A stretch of DNA of 64,000 nucleotides from Gaiellasilicea sp963763755 (GCA_963763755.1 CAVXQE010000004.1:220163-284162), one strand, 5' to 3'; shown: positions 35,727 to 46,606, counted from the stretch's first letter. Numbers and translations are program-made. Notes: a model not told the origin generated them from the letters alone.

Positions 35727-36642
35727 CGGAGCCCACGAGCTGCTCGAGGCCGGCCGCGCGGATCACCTCCTGGTCCTCGCTGTACTTCAGCACCGAGCCG
35801 AGCGTCCGGTCCACGGCCGCGGCGTCCAACTGCTCGATCCCGAGCAGGCTCAGAGCCGCAAGCCAGTCGATCGCCTCGGCGATGCCCGGCGGTTTCTGCA
35901 CGTCGCTGTCCCGCATGCGCGCGACGGCGTTCGCGACCTGGACCGCGAGCGTCTCCGACGCGCCCTTGACGCGGCGGCGCACGATCTCCACCTCGCGCTC
36001 TGGAGTCGGGTAGGCGATCCGGTGGTAGAGGCAGCGGCGCTTGACGGCGTCGTGCAGGTCGCGGGTCCGGTTGGAGGTCAGCACGATCACCGGCGGATGC
36101 GTGGCTCGGATCGTGCCGAGCTCCGGGATCGTGACGCTGGCGTCCGCCAGCAGCTCGAGGAGGAACGCCTCGAAGTCGTCGTCGGCCCGGTCGATCTCGT
36201 CGATCAGCAGGACTGCGGGGCGAGGCCCGGGATGCTCGAGCGCGCGGAGGAGCGGGCGCCGGATCAGGTAGTCGGGACCGAAGAGCTCCTCTTCGCCGAG
36301 GGCAGAGCCGCTGGACTCGGCGAGGCGGATGCCCAGGAGCTGCCGAGGGTAGTTCCACTCGTAGAGCGCCTCCGCGGCGTCGATCCCCTCGTAGCACTGC
36401 AACCGGACCAGCGGCGTGTCCAGCACGACCGCCAGCGACTTGGCGGCCTCGGTCTTGCCGACGCCGGCCTCGCCCTCGAGCAGCAAGGGCTGCGGCAGCC
36501 GCAGGCTCAGGAACATCGATGTCGCCAGGCCCTCGTCGACGAGGTAGTCCACGTCGGCGAGACGCCGGGCGAGCGTCTCGATGTCGGGCACGAGGTGGCG
36601 GATCTCGCCGGCCGCCTCACCGGTGACCTCCCGCGGGCTCAC
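35719..36642 (-). CDS. coxD: CoxD-like MoxR-family AAA ATPase
   Basis: AAA+ chaperone needed in studied CO dehydrogenase systems for inserting sulfur and copper into the Mo site. Walker A LLLEGEAGVGKTEAAKSL, Walker B AVLLIDEIDRADDDFEAF, sensor VIVLTSNRTRDLHDAVKRR. GTG 36642 is 5 bases after the coxL stop and gives about 307 residues. The frame is open a little further (to 36690) inside coxL. Intact. Confidence 0.9.
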   Translation of the reverse strand: MSPREVTGEAAGEIRHLVPDIETLARRLADVDYLVDEGLATSMFLSLRLPQPLLLEGEAGVGKTEAAKSLAVVLDTPLVRLQCYEGIDAAEALYEWNYPRQLLGIRLAESSGSALGEEELFGPDYLIRRPLLRALEHPGPRPAVLLIDEIDRADDDFEAFLLELLADASVTIPELGTIRATHPPVIVLTSNRTRDLHDAVKRRCLYHRIAYPTPEREVEIVRRRVKGASETLAVQVANAVARMRDSDVQKPPGIAEAIDWLAALSLLGIEQLDAAAVDRTLGSVLKYSEDQEVIRAAGLEQLVGSGD

Positions 36643-36646
36643 CGGG

Positions 36647-39043
<2,397 letters not shown>

Positions 39044-39045
39044 GG

Positions 39046-39525
39046 TCAGACCCCCTGTTTCGCGGTTGCTTCGTAGTCGGCAGCCCAGCGTACGGCGCTG
39101 ACGATGTTCTTGTAGCCCGTGCAACGGCAGATCGCGCCCGAGATCGCGGTTCGGATCTCCTGATCCGTCGGATCCGGGTTCTCATCCAGGAGGGCGCGCG
39201 CGGTCATCAGCATCCCCGGCGTGCAGAACCCGCACTGGAGTGCGTGGGTCTCGTGGAACCCCATCTGGATCGGGTCCAGCTGTCCGTCGACCTCGAGCGA
39301 CTCGACCGTGCGGATCTCGTGGCCCTCGCACATCGCGGCCAGGATCGTGCACGACTTCAGCGGCTCGCCGTCCATCTGCACCACGCACGCGCCGCAGTTG
39401 GAGGTGTCGCAGCCCCAGTGCGTTCCCGTCAGCCCGGGTGTCTCGCGAATGAAATGGACGAGAAGCTGGCGCGGTTCGATCTCGCGGGAGACCTGCTCGC
39501 CGTTCACCGATATCGAGACGTGCAT
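39046..39525 (-). CDS. coxS: CO dehydrogenase small [2Fe-2S] subunit (CoxS)
   Basis: Iron-sulfur electron carrier of the CO dehydrogenase. The N-terminal plant-type cluster has GCDTSNCGACVVQMDG and then SC. The C-terminal helical cluster domain has LQCGFCTPGMLM and ICRCTGYKNI. 159 residues, intact. It sits between coxM and coxL with short spacing (2 bases after the coxM stop, 2 bases before coxL). Confidence 0.96.
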   Translation of the reverse strand: MHVSISVNGEQVSREIEPRQLLVHFIRETPGLTGTHWGCDTSNCGACVVQMDGEPLKSCTILAAMCEGHEIRTVESLEVDGQLDPIQMGFHETHALQCGFCTPGMLMTARALLDENPDPTDQEIRTAISGAICRCTGYKNIVSAVRWAADYEATAKQGV

Positions 39526-39527
39526 GA

Positions 39528-40403
39528 TCAGGCCTCCTGGGGTAGGGCGCGTGCCGTCGCGCGGAGCAGAGCGCGGGTCGTGAGGACGCCTGCGAGATGG
39601 CGCTTGTAGTCGATCGGTCCGCGGCCGTCTGCGCTCGGAGCGCAATCCTCCGACGCGATCTCGCCCGCCTCCGCGAAGAGCTCGTCCGAGGGAGCCTTGC
39701 CTCGCAGCAGCTCCTCGGCTCGTGTGAGATGGATCGTCGTCAGGCCAACTGCGCTGAGCGCAATGCCTGCGTCGGCGATCTTGCCGCCCTCGATCCAGAC
39801 CGCCGCAGAGGCGGCGGCAATCGCCCAGTCGCCGGCGCGGCGCTCGACCTTCTCGTGCGCGCTGCCACCGCCCGGGCGCAGCGGCACTCGAATCTCGGTG
39901 AGCAGCTCGCCGTCGGCGACCGCGGTGACGTACGGCCCGACGTGGAAGTCCTCCATTCCGACGACCCGCTCGCCGTCGGCGCCGCGGATCACGACCTTTG
40001 CCTTCACCGCCGAGCAGACGGCCGAGAGATCCTCCGCTGCATCGGCCTGGCACAACGAGCCGCCGATCGTGCCGCGGTTGCGCACGACGGGATCGGCGAT
40101 CACGTTCTCGGCGTCGCGAAACAGCGGCAGGTGCTCGGCGAGCAACTCGGACTTCAGCAGATCGACGTGGCGGGTCAGCGCCCCGATTCGGATCTCGTCC
40201 TCCTGCTCCAGGATGTAGGAGAGGTCCGTGAGGTCGTTGATGTCGATCAGGTGCGTCGGGTTCGCGAGCCGGAGCTTCATCATCGGCAGCAGGCTGTGCC
40301 CGCCCGCAATGATGCGCGCCTCGGGGCCGAGCTTCTGCAGCGACGCGATCGCGCCCTCCACGCTCGTCGCGCGCTCGTACTCGAATGGCGCAGGGGTCTG
40401 CAA
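39528..40403 (-). CDS. coxM: CO dehydrogenase medium FAD subunit (CoxM)
   Basis: FAD subunit passing electrons from the FeS clusters to quinone. FAD contacts IIAGGHSLLPMMKLR and RNRGTIGGSLCQADAAEDL, the AGGHS and TIGGS motifs of the family. 291 residues, intact. Follows the last of five small membrane-protein genes after 16 bases, so it is probably in the same transcript. Confidence 0.95.
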   Translation of the reverse strand: MQTPAPFEYERATSVEGAIASLQKLGPEARIIAGGHSLLPMMKLRLANPTHLIDINDLTDLSYILEQEDEIRIGALTRHVDLLKSELLAEHLPLFRDAENVIADPVVRNRGTIGGSLCQADAAEDLSAVCSAVKAKVVIRGADGERVVGMEDFHVGPYVTAVADGELLTEIRVPLRPGGGSAHEKVERRAGDWAIAAASAAVWIEGGKIADAGIALSAVGLTTIHLTRAEELLRGKAPSDELFAEAGEIASEDCAPSADGRGPIDYKRHLAGVLTTRALLRATARALPQEA

Positions 40404-40419
40404 CAGAGCTCCTCTCGTC

Positions 40420-41049
40420 CTAGGCCGTGCGGCCGGGGAGTCGCTTGCGCGGCGCCCCGATGTCTTCCCGCTGCTCGTACTGCTCGGGCGCGTCGGTTCC
40501 GATCACGGGCGATCTGGGCAGCGACTCGGGCCTCGTCTGACGGATCTCGGGGTAGAGCTGCCGTGCGGCCAGGCTGCCGCGCTCGACGTCCCTCAACGCG
40601 GGTCCCGCGGGATTTCCCGCGGCGATCGGCGCCTCGCGGCCGAGGCGGGCGAGCGTGAGCGTGCCTCGCGTGTAGACCTCGCCGATCCGCGGCGCGTTGA
40701 TCGTCGTGCTCTCGGGAAAGCTCCTGAACCCGGCGGCGGCGGACCCCGCGTACAGGCCCTCGACCAGGCCGACAGCGTCCGTCAGGCCTGCCTTCTTCAC
40801 GAGTAGGCCCTCGAGCAGGTCGACGCCGGCATCGAGTTGCGCGTTGATGTCCGTGACGACGTCGTTGACCGGCGCGCTCTTCTGCACGATCTCGCCGACG
40901 TGGCCGATGACCTCGTCGAGGCCGTTGGTGATCCTTTGCAACTCCAGGATCACGGAGACGAGGTACCAGACGAGGGCCAGGACGATCAGCGCGACCGCGA
41001 GGATCGTGACCACGCCGACTGCCATCACTGCGAGTACCGGTGCCACCAT
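40420..41049 (-). CDS. Single-span membrane protein with long polar tail, fifth of the pre-cox small membrane set
   Basis: One N-terminal membrane span (VVTILAVALIVLALVWYLVS), an amphipathic helical segment (LQRITNGLDEVIGHVGEIV), then a tail rich in Gly, Ala and Arg (TRGTLTLARLGREAPIAAGN). 209 residues, the longest of the set. The first helix part resembles DUF948-like proteins. It lies 5 bases after the preceding small gene and 16 before coxM. Could anchor or dock the soluble CoxMSL complex at the membrane. No direct evidence. Confidence 0.7.
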   Translation of the reverse strand: MVAPVLAVMAVGVVTILAVALIVLALVWYLVSVILELQRITNGLDEVIGHVGEIVQKSAPVNDVVTDINAQLDAGVDLLEGLLVKKAGLTDAVGLVEGLYAGSAAAGFRSFPESTTINAPRIGEVYTRGTLTLARLGREAPIAAGNPAGPALRDVERGSLAARQLYPEIRQTRPESLPRSPVIGTDAPEQYEQREDIGAPRKRLPGRTA

Positions 41050-41054
41050 CCTCC

Positions 41055-41312
41055 CTAGTCGTCGTCGAGTATTACGTCGAGGGAGCCGCCGTAGTTTGCG
41101 ACTCCGGCAACGGTCTTGGCCACCTGATCCTGCGTTGTCAGCAGCAGCGCGGTCGCGTCGAGGTCCTTCGACCCTGCGGCCGCCACGGAGCGGATCTGCC
41201 GCACACTCGGGACGATGCTCCTTGCTGCGTCCAGCACGCCGCGGAGCAGGTAGACGACAACCGGAAGGACGACAACGAGCAGGACGACGTTTCCGATCCA
41301 CCAGAGCGTCAT
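41055..41312 (-). CDS. Small single-span membrane protein, fourth of the pre-cox set
   Basis: 85 residues. Membrane span NVVLLVVVLPVVVYLLRGVL right after MTLWWIG, then a helical soluble tail (SIVPSVRQIRSVAAAGSKDL) ending in acidic DVILDDD. ATG overlaps the stop of the gene before (ATGA). No known family recognised. Same layout as its neighbours. Confidence 0.7.
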   Translation of the reverse strand: MTLWWIGNVVLLVVVLPVVVYLLRGVLDAARSIVPSVRQIRSVAAAGSKDLDATALLLTTQDQVAKTVAGVANYGGSLDVILDDD

Positions 41313-41587
41313 CGCGGCCTCCGCTCGGCGACGATCGCCGCCTTGCCGGCGATCCCCGGCAGCGCGCCGAGGATGATGTCGAACTGGCCGTTGATCGCGG
41401 TGACGGCGCTCTCCAGCGGACGCAGGTGCTCCGACTCGACGCCCTCTAGCGCGGAGCCCAGCGCAGCGAGCCCTGCGGAGATCCGGGAGAGGCTCTTTCG
41501 CACGAGGATGAGAGCGACTGCGAGCACGAGGACGACGACGGCGACCAGCACGACCGTCAGGAGCGCAAGGAGATGGGTGTCGCTCAT
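41309..41587 (-). CDS. Small single-span membrane protein, third of the pre-cox set
   Basis: 92 residues. Membrane span LLTVVLVAVVVLVLAVALIL then a helix-forming tail with heptad-like spacing (SLSRISAGLAALGSALEGVE) and a basic end ERRPR. ATGA overlaps on both sides. Resembles DUF948-like membrane-anchored helices in outline only. Confidence 0.7.
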   Translation of the reverse strand: MSDTHLLALLTVVLVAVVVLVLAVALILVRKSLSRISAGLAALGSALEGVESEHLRPLESAVTAINGQFDIILGALPGIAGKAAIVAERRPR

Positions 41588-41868
41588 GCCGCTCCGAACC
41601 CGTCCGTGAGCGCGTTCATGTAGCCGTCCTGGACGATCGCTTCGTCCACGATCAAGGCCAGAACGGGCGCCGTCGCCTCGAGTTGCGGGATGTTCGCCGT
41701 GTTCGCGCCGACCTGGCCTGCGATCTCCAGCAGGCTGTCGACCGACTTCTCGATGCTTCCCACGGTCAGCACCAGCACGAGCAGCAGGATCGCGACCACG
41801 ACGGCCGCCGCGGCTCCGAGGCCGAGAGCGACTGCCCAGTACCCGTTGGAGGTCAGCGCGACGATCAC
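41584..41868 (-). CDS. Small single-span membrane protein, second of the pre-cox set
   Basis: 94 residues from a GTG that overlaps the stop of the first gene (GTGA). Membrane span AVVVAILLLVLVLTVGSIEK, then a short helical tail (SVDSLLEIAGQVGANTANIP) with several acidic residues. Function unknown. Confidence 0.7.
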   Translation of the reverse strand: MIVALTSNGYWAVALGLGAAAAVVVAILLLVLVLTVGSIEKSVDSLLEIAGQVGANTANIPQLEATAPVLALIVDEAIVQDGYMNALTDGFGAA

Positions 41869-42131
41869 TTGCCGACCGCCACCTTGCGGAGGGACCGGGC
41901 CGCGTGGAGGATCCTCACCCCCGAGTCGTTGATCTGGGCGATGCCGCCGAGCTCGGCGGTCTGCTGCCGCACGACCTCGAGTGCGCCGACGGCCGTCTTC
42001 GCCTGCTTCGCGATTCTGAGCGCCAGCAGGACGATCGCGATCACGATCGTTGCGGCAACCAGGACCACGACGATGCCGAGCACGAGCCCCACCTGCCACT
42101 GGGCGGACGACGCGATCACCGGAGCCACCAT
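41865..42131 (-). CDS. Small single-span membrane protein, first of the pre-cox set
   Basis: 88 residues. Span GLVLGIVVVLVAATIVIAIV, then a basic helix and tail (KQAKTAVGALEVVRQQTAEL). The ATG lies inside a good promoter -10 (42127-42132), so an initiation at GTG 42119 on a leaderless transcript is at least as likely and would drop four residues. First gene of the cox operon. Confidence 0.68.
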   Translation of the reverse strand: MVAPVIASSAQWQVGLVLGIVVVLVAATIVIAIVLLALRIAKQAKTAVGALEVVRQQTAELGGIAQINDSGVRILHAARSLRKVAVGK

Positions 42132-42156
42132 AGTTCCCGCGCTGAAAACGCGTCAA
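42127..42156 (-). promoter_or_regulatory. Promoter of the cox operon, probably leaderless
   Basis: On the minus strand TTGACG (42156-42151) and TATGGT (42132-42127) are separated by 18 bases, a good vegetative pattern. Transcription would begin about 42120, at GTG 42119, an in-frame codon of the first small membrane gene. That suggests a leaderless message, which is common in actinomycetes. Confidence 0.5.
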
Positions 42157-42184
42157 GGCAGGGTGCCGTGGCTAGCATCCGCGG

Positions 42185-42805
42185 GTGGCGCCTGATGACG
42201 TTCCGCAGGCCTTCGCCCGGGCGGCGGCCGAGGATGGGATCGTGCTCGCCGGTGCGTCGTTCGACTGGCTCTGCGAACAGGGTCACGTGGGGCTCGAGCG
42301 AGTTGCGAAGGCACGGCGCGACCCGGCGCTCGTCGGGCCTGTGACGGCGGCGGTCGATCACCTCGGCGCGATCTACGCTCGTCTCAAGGGCGACGTGTCG
42401 GTGCTCCATGCGTCGCGCGAGAACCTGCTGCTTCCCGTCGAGCTGATGCACGAGCCGACGGGAACCGTGATCGAGGTCGACGAGTCCTCTCACTTCACCT
42501 CGTTCCGGTTGACAGCGCTCGAGCTCTATCCCGCTGACGCGGACGTCGGGTTCGACGTCGAGGAGCACAAGGAGCTGTGCCGGGCGTGGTGCTCGAGGAC
42601 CGACGGCCTCGAACGCGGGCTGGCAGCCAAGGGGTTCGGGTTCGGCGGCGTGCAGCGGGAGCGGGCCTACCACGACGCGCTGCGCGACCTGGGGACTCCG
42701 GCCATGGGCCAGCCGCCACTCATTCGGATCGCCGCTGTCGACGGGGACGGGGACGCTGCCTACCGGCGTCACCGGGAGTCGCTGCTGGCGCTGCTCGGCC
42801 CTTAG
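42185..42805 (+). CDS. Conserved protein of unknown function (DUF7255-like)
   Basis: 206 residues, GTG start, divergent from the cox operon. Central motif TGTVIEVDESSHFTSFRLTA resembles an acidic/His site seen in some uncharacterised, possibly nuclease-related families. Ends PLIRIAAVDGDGDAAYRRHR. No membrane spans or signal. I am only moderately sure of the DUF name. Function unknown. Confidence 0.6.
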   Translation: MAPDDVPQAFARAAAEDGIVLAGASFDWLCEQGHVGLERVAKARRDPALVGPVTAAVDHLGAIYARLKGDVSVLHASRENLLLPVELMHEPTGTVIEVDESSHFTSFRLTALELYPADADVGFDVEEHKELCRAWCSRTDGLERGLAAKGFGFGGVQRERAYHDALRDLGTPAMGQPPLIRIAAVDGDGDAAYRRHRESLLALLGP

Positions 42806-42811
42806 GAGGGA

Positions 42812-43066
42812 TTAGGACGGCGTACCGTCGTACCCGTCGATGACGGAGACGTTCACCGTCGAGCAGCGGCCGCAGCGGACGCGCACCTTCTTCGTCATCT
42901 GCACGGGGTGCATTGCCGTCGCCAGCACGTTGCCGCACTCGACGCAGACGTAGTCGTCGGGGCCGTTGCCGTGGAAGACCGGCCGGTCGGGATCTTCCTG
43001 GCGTGCGGTGCCGCCGTCGGCGGGCACCTCGCCCTCGCGGACCTCCCGCATCGTGATCGTCGCCAC
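42812..43066 (-). CDS. Small zinc-ribbon protein
   Basis: 84 residues with one four-Cys ribbon, YVCVECGNVLA and VRVRCGRCSTVNV, and a variable N-terminus. Convergent with the preceding plus-strand gene and just downstream of coxG on the same strand (13 bases), so it may be co-transcribed with coxG. Function unknown. Confidence 0.65.
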   Translation of the reverse strand: MATITMREVREGEVPADGGTARQEDPDRPVFHGNGPDDYVCVECGNVLATAMHPVQMTKKVRVRCGRCSTVNVSVIDGYDGTPS

Positions 43067-43079
43067 CGCAGAGCTCTCG

Positions 43080-43512
43080 TCAGAGGGCGGAGAGCTTGCC
43101 GCTGAAGTCAGTGATCAGCGCATCGAGGACGCCGACGACGACTCCCTCGCCCATCGATGCGGCCTTCCCCGTGATCTGGGCATTGGTATGGATCGTCCCG
43201 CCGCCGTCCGTGAGCGCGAACTCGACCGTGGCGTTCGCGTGCCCCTGCCCGCCGGCCTCTTTGGACTTGACGCTCATCACTGCCCGATGGACTTCGGCGT
43301 CCTTCTCGACGACCTCCACGGTGCCGGTGAAGGTCATCGACATCGCTCCCATCTTCACCTTGATCTCGGCCTTGACGGAGTCCGGCCCCGGTACTCTCGA
43401 GCACCGTCCCTCCTTCGACACACGGCACGACACGCTCGAGGTCGAGGATCGTGGCGAAGCTCTCGTCGATCGGCTTCGTGGTGGTGAATGGATGATCGAG
43501 CTCGACGGCCAT
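43080..43512 (-). CDS. coxG: CoxG-like SRPBCC protein (frameshifted)
   Basis: START/SRPBCC fold of the CO dehydrogenase subunit G family: LDHPFTTTKPIDESFATILD and VVPCVEG at the N-terminus, then VKMGAMSMTFTGTVEVVEKD and GAASMGEG-like KAASMGEGVVVGVLDALI. One shift near 43395. About 143 residues. In studied systems CoxG helps the enzyme reach the membrane and its quinone. It is separated from the main operon by two other genes. Confidence 0.85.
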
Positions 43513-43548
43513 GACGACACGACACTATCGAAGCTCTATCCTCAGAGA

Positions 43549-44430
43549 GTGAGCCGAGAAGGCATCTTGATTCGCGCCGGCAGGTTGGCCGAGGAGGGCA
43601 AGCCCTATGTCCTCGCCACGGTCGTCCGGGTCGAACGGCCGGCATCGACGAGGCCGGGCGATCGCGCGCTCGTGACGCCCGAGGGCCGGCTGGAGGGTTG
43701 GGTCGGCGGCGCCTGCTCGGAGCCGATCGTGATTCGCGAAGCGTTGCGTGCTCTCGCCGACGGTGAGCCGCGGCTCGTGCGAATCGGCCCACCGGGCCGC
43801 GCCGCTGAAGCGCCTGGAGACGTCGTGGTCGCGGAGAGCTCGTGCGCCTCGGAAGGGGTGGTGGAAGTGCTGGTCGAACCGCAGGTGCCTCGGCCGTTGC
43901 TGGCCATCGTCGGCGAGAGCGCCGCGGCGATCACGCTCGCGGAGCTCGCGCGCACGATCGACTGGCGTGTGACCACCGAGGTGACCGGCGACGCGGACGC
44001 GGTGGTCGTCGCGACGATGGGCCACGCCGACGAGGAGGCTCTGGAGGTGGCTCTCGCCGGCCGGGCCGGGTACGTCGGCCTCGTGGCGAGCGCCCGACGC
44101 GCCGCGGTCGTGCTCGGGGCCCTGCGCGAGCGCGGGCTCGGCGAAGACAGCCTGGCGCGTGTGCACAGCCCGGCCGGGCTCGACCTCGGCCCGGCAACAC
44201 AGCCCGAGATCGCCGTCGCGATCCTGGCCGAGCTCGTGGCCTGGCGCCACACCCGCGTCGGCGGCGAAGCCGTGCTGCTCGAGGCGATCGATCCGGTTTG
44301 CGGGATGACCGTCGCGGTCGACGCTGCAGGCGACGCGGTCGTGCTCGACGGCGTGAGCTACTACTTCTGCTGTGCCGGCTGCCGCAGCCGCTTCGAGGCC
44401 GAGCCTTCGCGCTACCTGACGGTTACCTGA
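43549..44430 (+). CDS. XdhC/CoxI-family protein fused to a C-terminal YHS metal-binding domain
   Basis: Molybdenum-enzyme maturation protein. N-terminal XdhC_CoxI part (VLATVVRVERPASTRPGDRA, GWVGGACSEPIVIREAL), a Rossmann-like XdhC_C part (LLAIVGESAAAITLAELART, VVATMGHADEEALEVAL, GPATQPEIAVAILAEL), then about 45 residues of YHS type: DPVCGMTVAVD and YYFCCAGCRSRFEAEPSRYL. GTG start, 293 residues, intact. Divergent from coxG. The fused YHS domain could bind copper, which the Mo-Cu active site of CoxL needs. This is inference. Confidence 0.85.
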   Translation: MSREGILIRAGRLAEEGKPYVLATVVRVERPASTRPGDRALVTPEGRLEGWVGGACSEPIVIREALRALADGEPRLVRIGPPGRAAEAPGDVVVAESSCASEGVVEVLVEPQVPRPLLAIVGESAAAITLAELARTIDWRVTTEVTGDADAVVVATMGHADEEALEVALAGRAGYVGLVASARRAAVVLGALRERGLGEDSLARVHSPAGLDLGPATQPEIAVAILAELVAWRHTRVGGEAVLLEAIDPVCGMTVAVDAAGDAVVLDGVSYYFCCAGCRSRFEAEPSRYLTVT

Positions 44431-45250
44431 GTAGACGCGACATCCGCCGGTCCTTGAGCACTCGGCCGCCGGTCTGACAGCTCGCGCAGTAGAAGACCGT
44501 GTGCTCCTCGTAGTCGACCTGGCGAAGCGGCTCGCCGCAGCGCGGACAGGGTTCGCCGAGGCGGCGATGGACGAGATAGACGTCCTTGTCGCCCTTGCCT
44601 GCCTCGCGTAGCTCGAGCGCGCGCGTCAGGTCCTCGTCGATCGCGCTTGCCAGACGCTCGATCTCCTCCTCGCTCAGCTTGCTCGAGAGCGCGAACGGCG
44701 AGAGCTGCGCACGATTGAGGATCTCGTTCGCGTGCGCTCGGCCGATGCCCGCGAGCGCTCGCTGGTCGCGTAGCAGGGAGTGCAGCCTCCGGTTGTCGCC
44801 GGCGAGGATCTCGCGCAGTTGGCCGGCGCTGAGGCCGAGCGCCTCGGGGCCGATGTGACCGAGCTCAGCTTCTGTGCGCTCGGGCGTCTCGAGCCAGACG
44901 CCGGCGCGCTTCTTGGGGCCACCCTCGGTCAGGATGAGCTCGCCTCCGTCCTCGAAGCGGAGCCGGAACGCCGGCGTCTTCGGGCCCTTCTTCCCCGCTG
45001 CGAGATGCCGGATCCGGCCGGCGCTCATCAGATGGATCCGCAGCTGCAGCTCGCCGTCCTTCGTCCGGAAGAGGAGCCACTTGCCGCGACGCCGCGCGCC
45101 TTCGAACCGGCGCCCGTCGAGCTCGCGCAGCGGCGGGTCGAACGTCTTGAGCGTCGCGATGTGTGCGGGGCCGGCCTGCAGGATCGGCGAGCGCGAGACG
45201 AGCGGGTCGAGCTCGCGAACCCAGGCCTCTACCTCGGGTAGCTCGGGCAT
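44423..45250 (-). CDS. Formamidopyrimidine-DNA glycosylase/endonuclease VIII family protein
   Basis: Base-excision repair glycosylase. N-terminal MPELPEVEAWVRELDP with Pro2 and Glu3 catalytic residues, H2TH part GIGRAHANEILNRAQLSPFA, and C-terminal zinc finger CPRCGEPLR with FYCASCQTGGR. 275 residues, intact. Whether it is Fpg (8-oxoG) or Nei-type is not settled. Confidence 0.93.
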   Translation of the reverse strand: MPELPEVEAWVRELDPLVSRSPILQAGPAHIATLKTFDPPLRELDGRRFEGARRRGKWLLFRTKDGELQLRIHLMSAGRIRHLAAGKKGPKTPAFRLRFEDGGELILTEGGPKKRAGVWLETPERTEAELGHIGPEALGLSAGQLREILAGDNRRLHSLLRDQRALAGIGRAHANEILNRAQLSPFALSSKLSEEEIERLASAIDEDLTRALELREAGKGDKDVYLVHRRLGEPCPRCGEPLRQVDYEEHTVFYCASCQTGGRVLKDRRMSRLLR

Positions 45251-45277
45251 GTCCCGAACGGTACCGCTGCGCAGGCG

Positions 45278-46606
45278 TCAGTCGGCACCGGGCTGAAGCG
45301 CGCCGACGACCGCCGGAACGAGCCCGCCGACGGAGTCGGCCTCCGAGGGCAGTGGCTCATCGACCGGCTCCGGCATCTCGCGCAGTGTCCGCACGGGCGA
45401 GAGCAGCACCGGCAGGACGGCGAACGACGTCCCGATCGCTCCGACCCAGATCGCGGCTCGCAGACCGAACCAGGTTGCGATCGCGCCGCCGAGGAGCGAC
45501 CCGAGCGGCATCACGCCCCAGACGATGAAGCGCATGACGGAGTTCATTCGCCCCTGGATACGTTCAGGCGTGATCGCCTGGCGGAAGCTGACCTGGGTGA
45601 TGTTGTAGATCGGGATGCCAATGCTCGAGATCCCCAGCCCGGCGATCAGAAACGGGATCGGATTCGACGTCGGCGCGATTGCGAGGAGGAGGATCGAGGT
45701 CGAGCCGAGCGCCCCGATGATGATCGCGGGGCCGACCCCATAGCGGCGCGAGACTCTATTCGCGAAGAGTGCGCCGACGAGATAGCCGATGCTCGAGACA
45801 CTGAAAACGAGCCCGATCACGCCGGGGCGGAGGCCGAGCTCGCGCACCGCAAAGACGAGAATGACCGAAAAGATGATGTTGCCGAAGAAGTTGAACGTCG
45901 CCGTCGAAGCCGCGATCCAGCGCAGGTAGCGGTTGCCGAACACCCACCGCAGGCCCTCTGCGACCTCGGCCTTCATCCCCGGTCCGGCCTGTCGCTCGGC
46001 CCGGGTGGGCGCCGTCTCCTCCTTGCGGATCCGGAAGAGGAAGATCGCCGAGGCGAGGAAGCTGATCGCATCGACGAGCACGGCGACCGGCGCAGTCAGC
46101 GCCTCGACGAGCAAGCCGCCCAACCCGGGCCCGGCGAGTTGTGCGCCCGAGCGGCTGATCTCGAGCTTCGAGTTCCCTTCGATCAGCTGGTCGCGCTCGA
46201 CGAGCGAGGGGAGGTACGACTGGTAGGAGACGTCGAAGAAGACCGTGAGGAAGCCGACCGCGAAGCCGACGACGTAGAGCTGCCAGATCGTGAGCACGCC
46301 CAGCCAGTGCGCGACCGGGATCGAGGCGAGGAGAAGCGCGCGTCCGACGTCGGCGGCGACCAGGATCGGCTTGCGGCGCAGCCGGTCGACCCAGACGCCG
46401 GCGGGCAGGCTGATCAGGATGAACGGCGCGAACTCGATTACGCCGAGGAGGGCGACCTCGAAAGCGCTCGCGTTCAGGACGATGATCGCGACGAGCGGCA
46501 GGGCGATCTGCGAGATCTGCGAGCCGAGCACGCTGACGGTCTCCGCGGCCCAGAGGTTGCGAAAGTCGCGGTGCCGCGCAAGGCCGCCGGGCAGGAACCT
46601 GCGCAT
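45278..46606 (-). CDS. MFS transporter (MFS_3, exporter type)
   Basis: Twelve-span transporter of the enterobactin-exporter/multidrug class: HRDFRNLWAAETVSVLGSQI and SLPAGVWVDRLRRKPILVAA (the loop 2-3 motif). About 442 residues. ATG overlaps the stop of the ArsR-like gene (ATGA), so it is translationally coupled to its likely regulator. Substrate unknown. Confidence 0.9.
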   Translation of the reverse strand: MRRFLPGGLARHRDFRNLWAAETVSVLGSQISQIALPLVAIIVLNASAFEVALLGVIEFAPFILISLPAGVWVDRLRRKPILVAADVGRALLLASIPVAHWLGVLTIWQLYVVGFAVGFLTVFFDVSYQSYLPSLVERDQLIEGNSKLEISRSGAQLAGPGLGGLLVEALTAPVAVLVDAISFLASAIFLFRIRKEETAPTRAERQAGPGMKAEVAEGLRWVFGNRYLRWIAASTATFNFFGNIIFSVILVFAVRELGLRPGVIGLVFSVSSIGYLVGALFANRVSRRYGVGPAIIIGALGSTSILLLAIAPTSNPIPFLIAGLGISSIGIPIYNITQVSFRQAITPERIQGRMNSVMRFIVWGVMPLGSLLGGAIATWFGLRAAIWVGAIGTSFAVLPVLLSPVRTLREMPEPVDEPLPSEADSVGGLVPAVVGALQPGAD

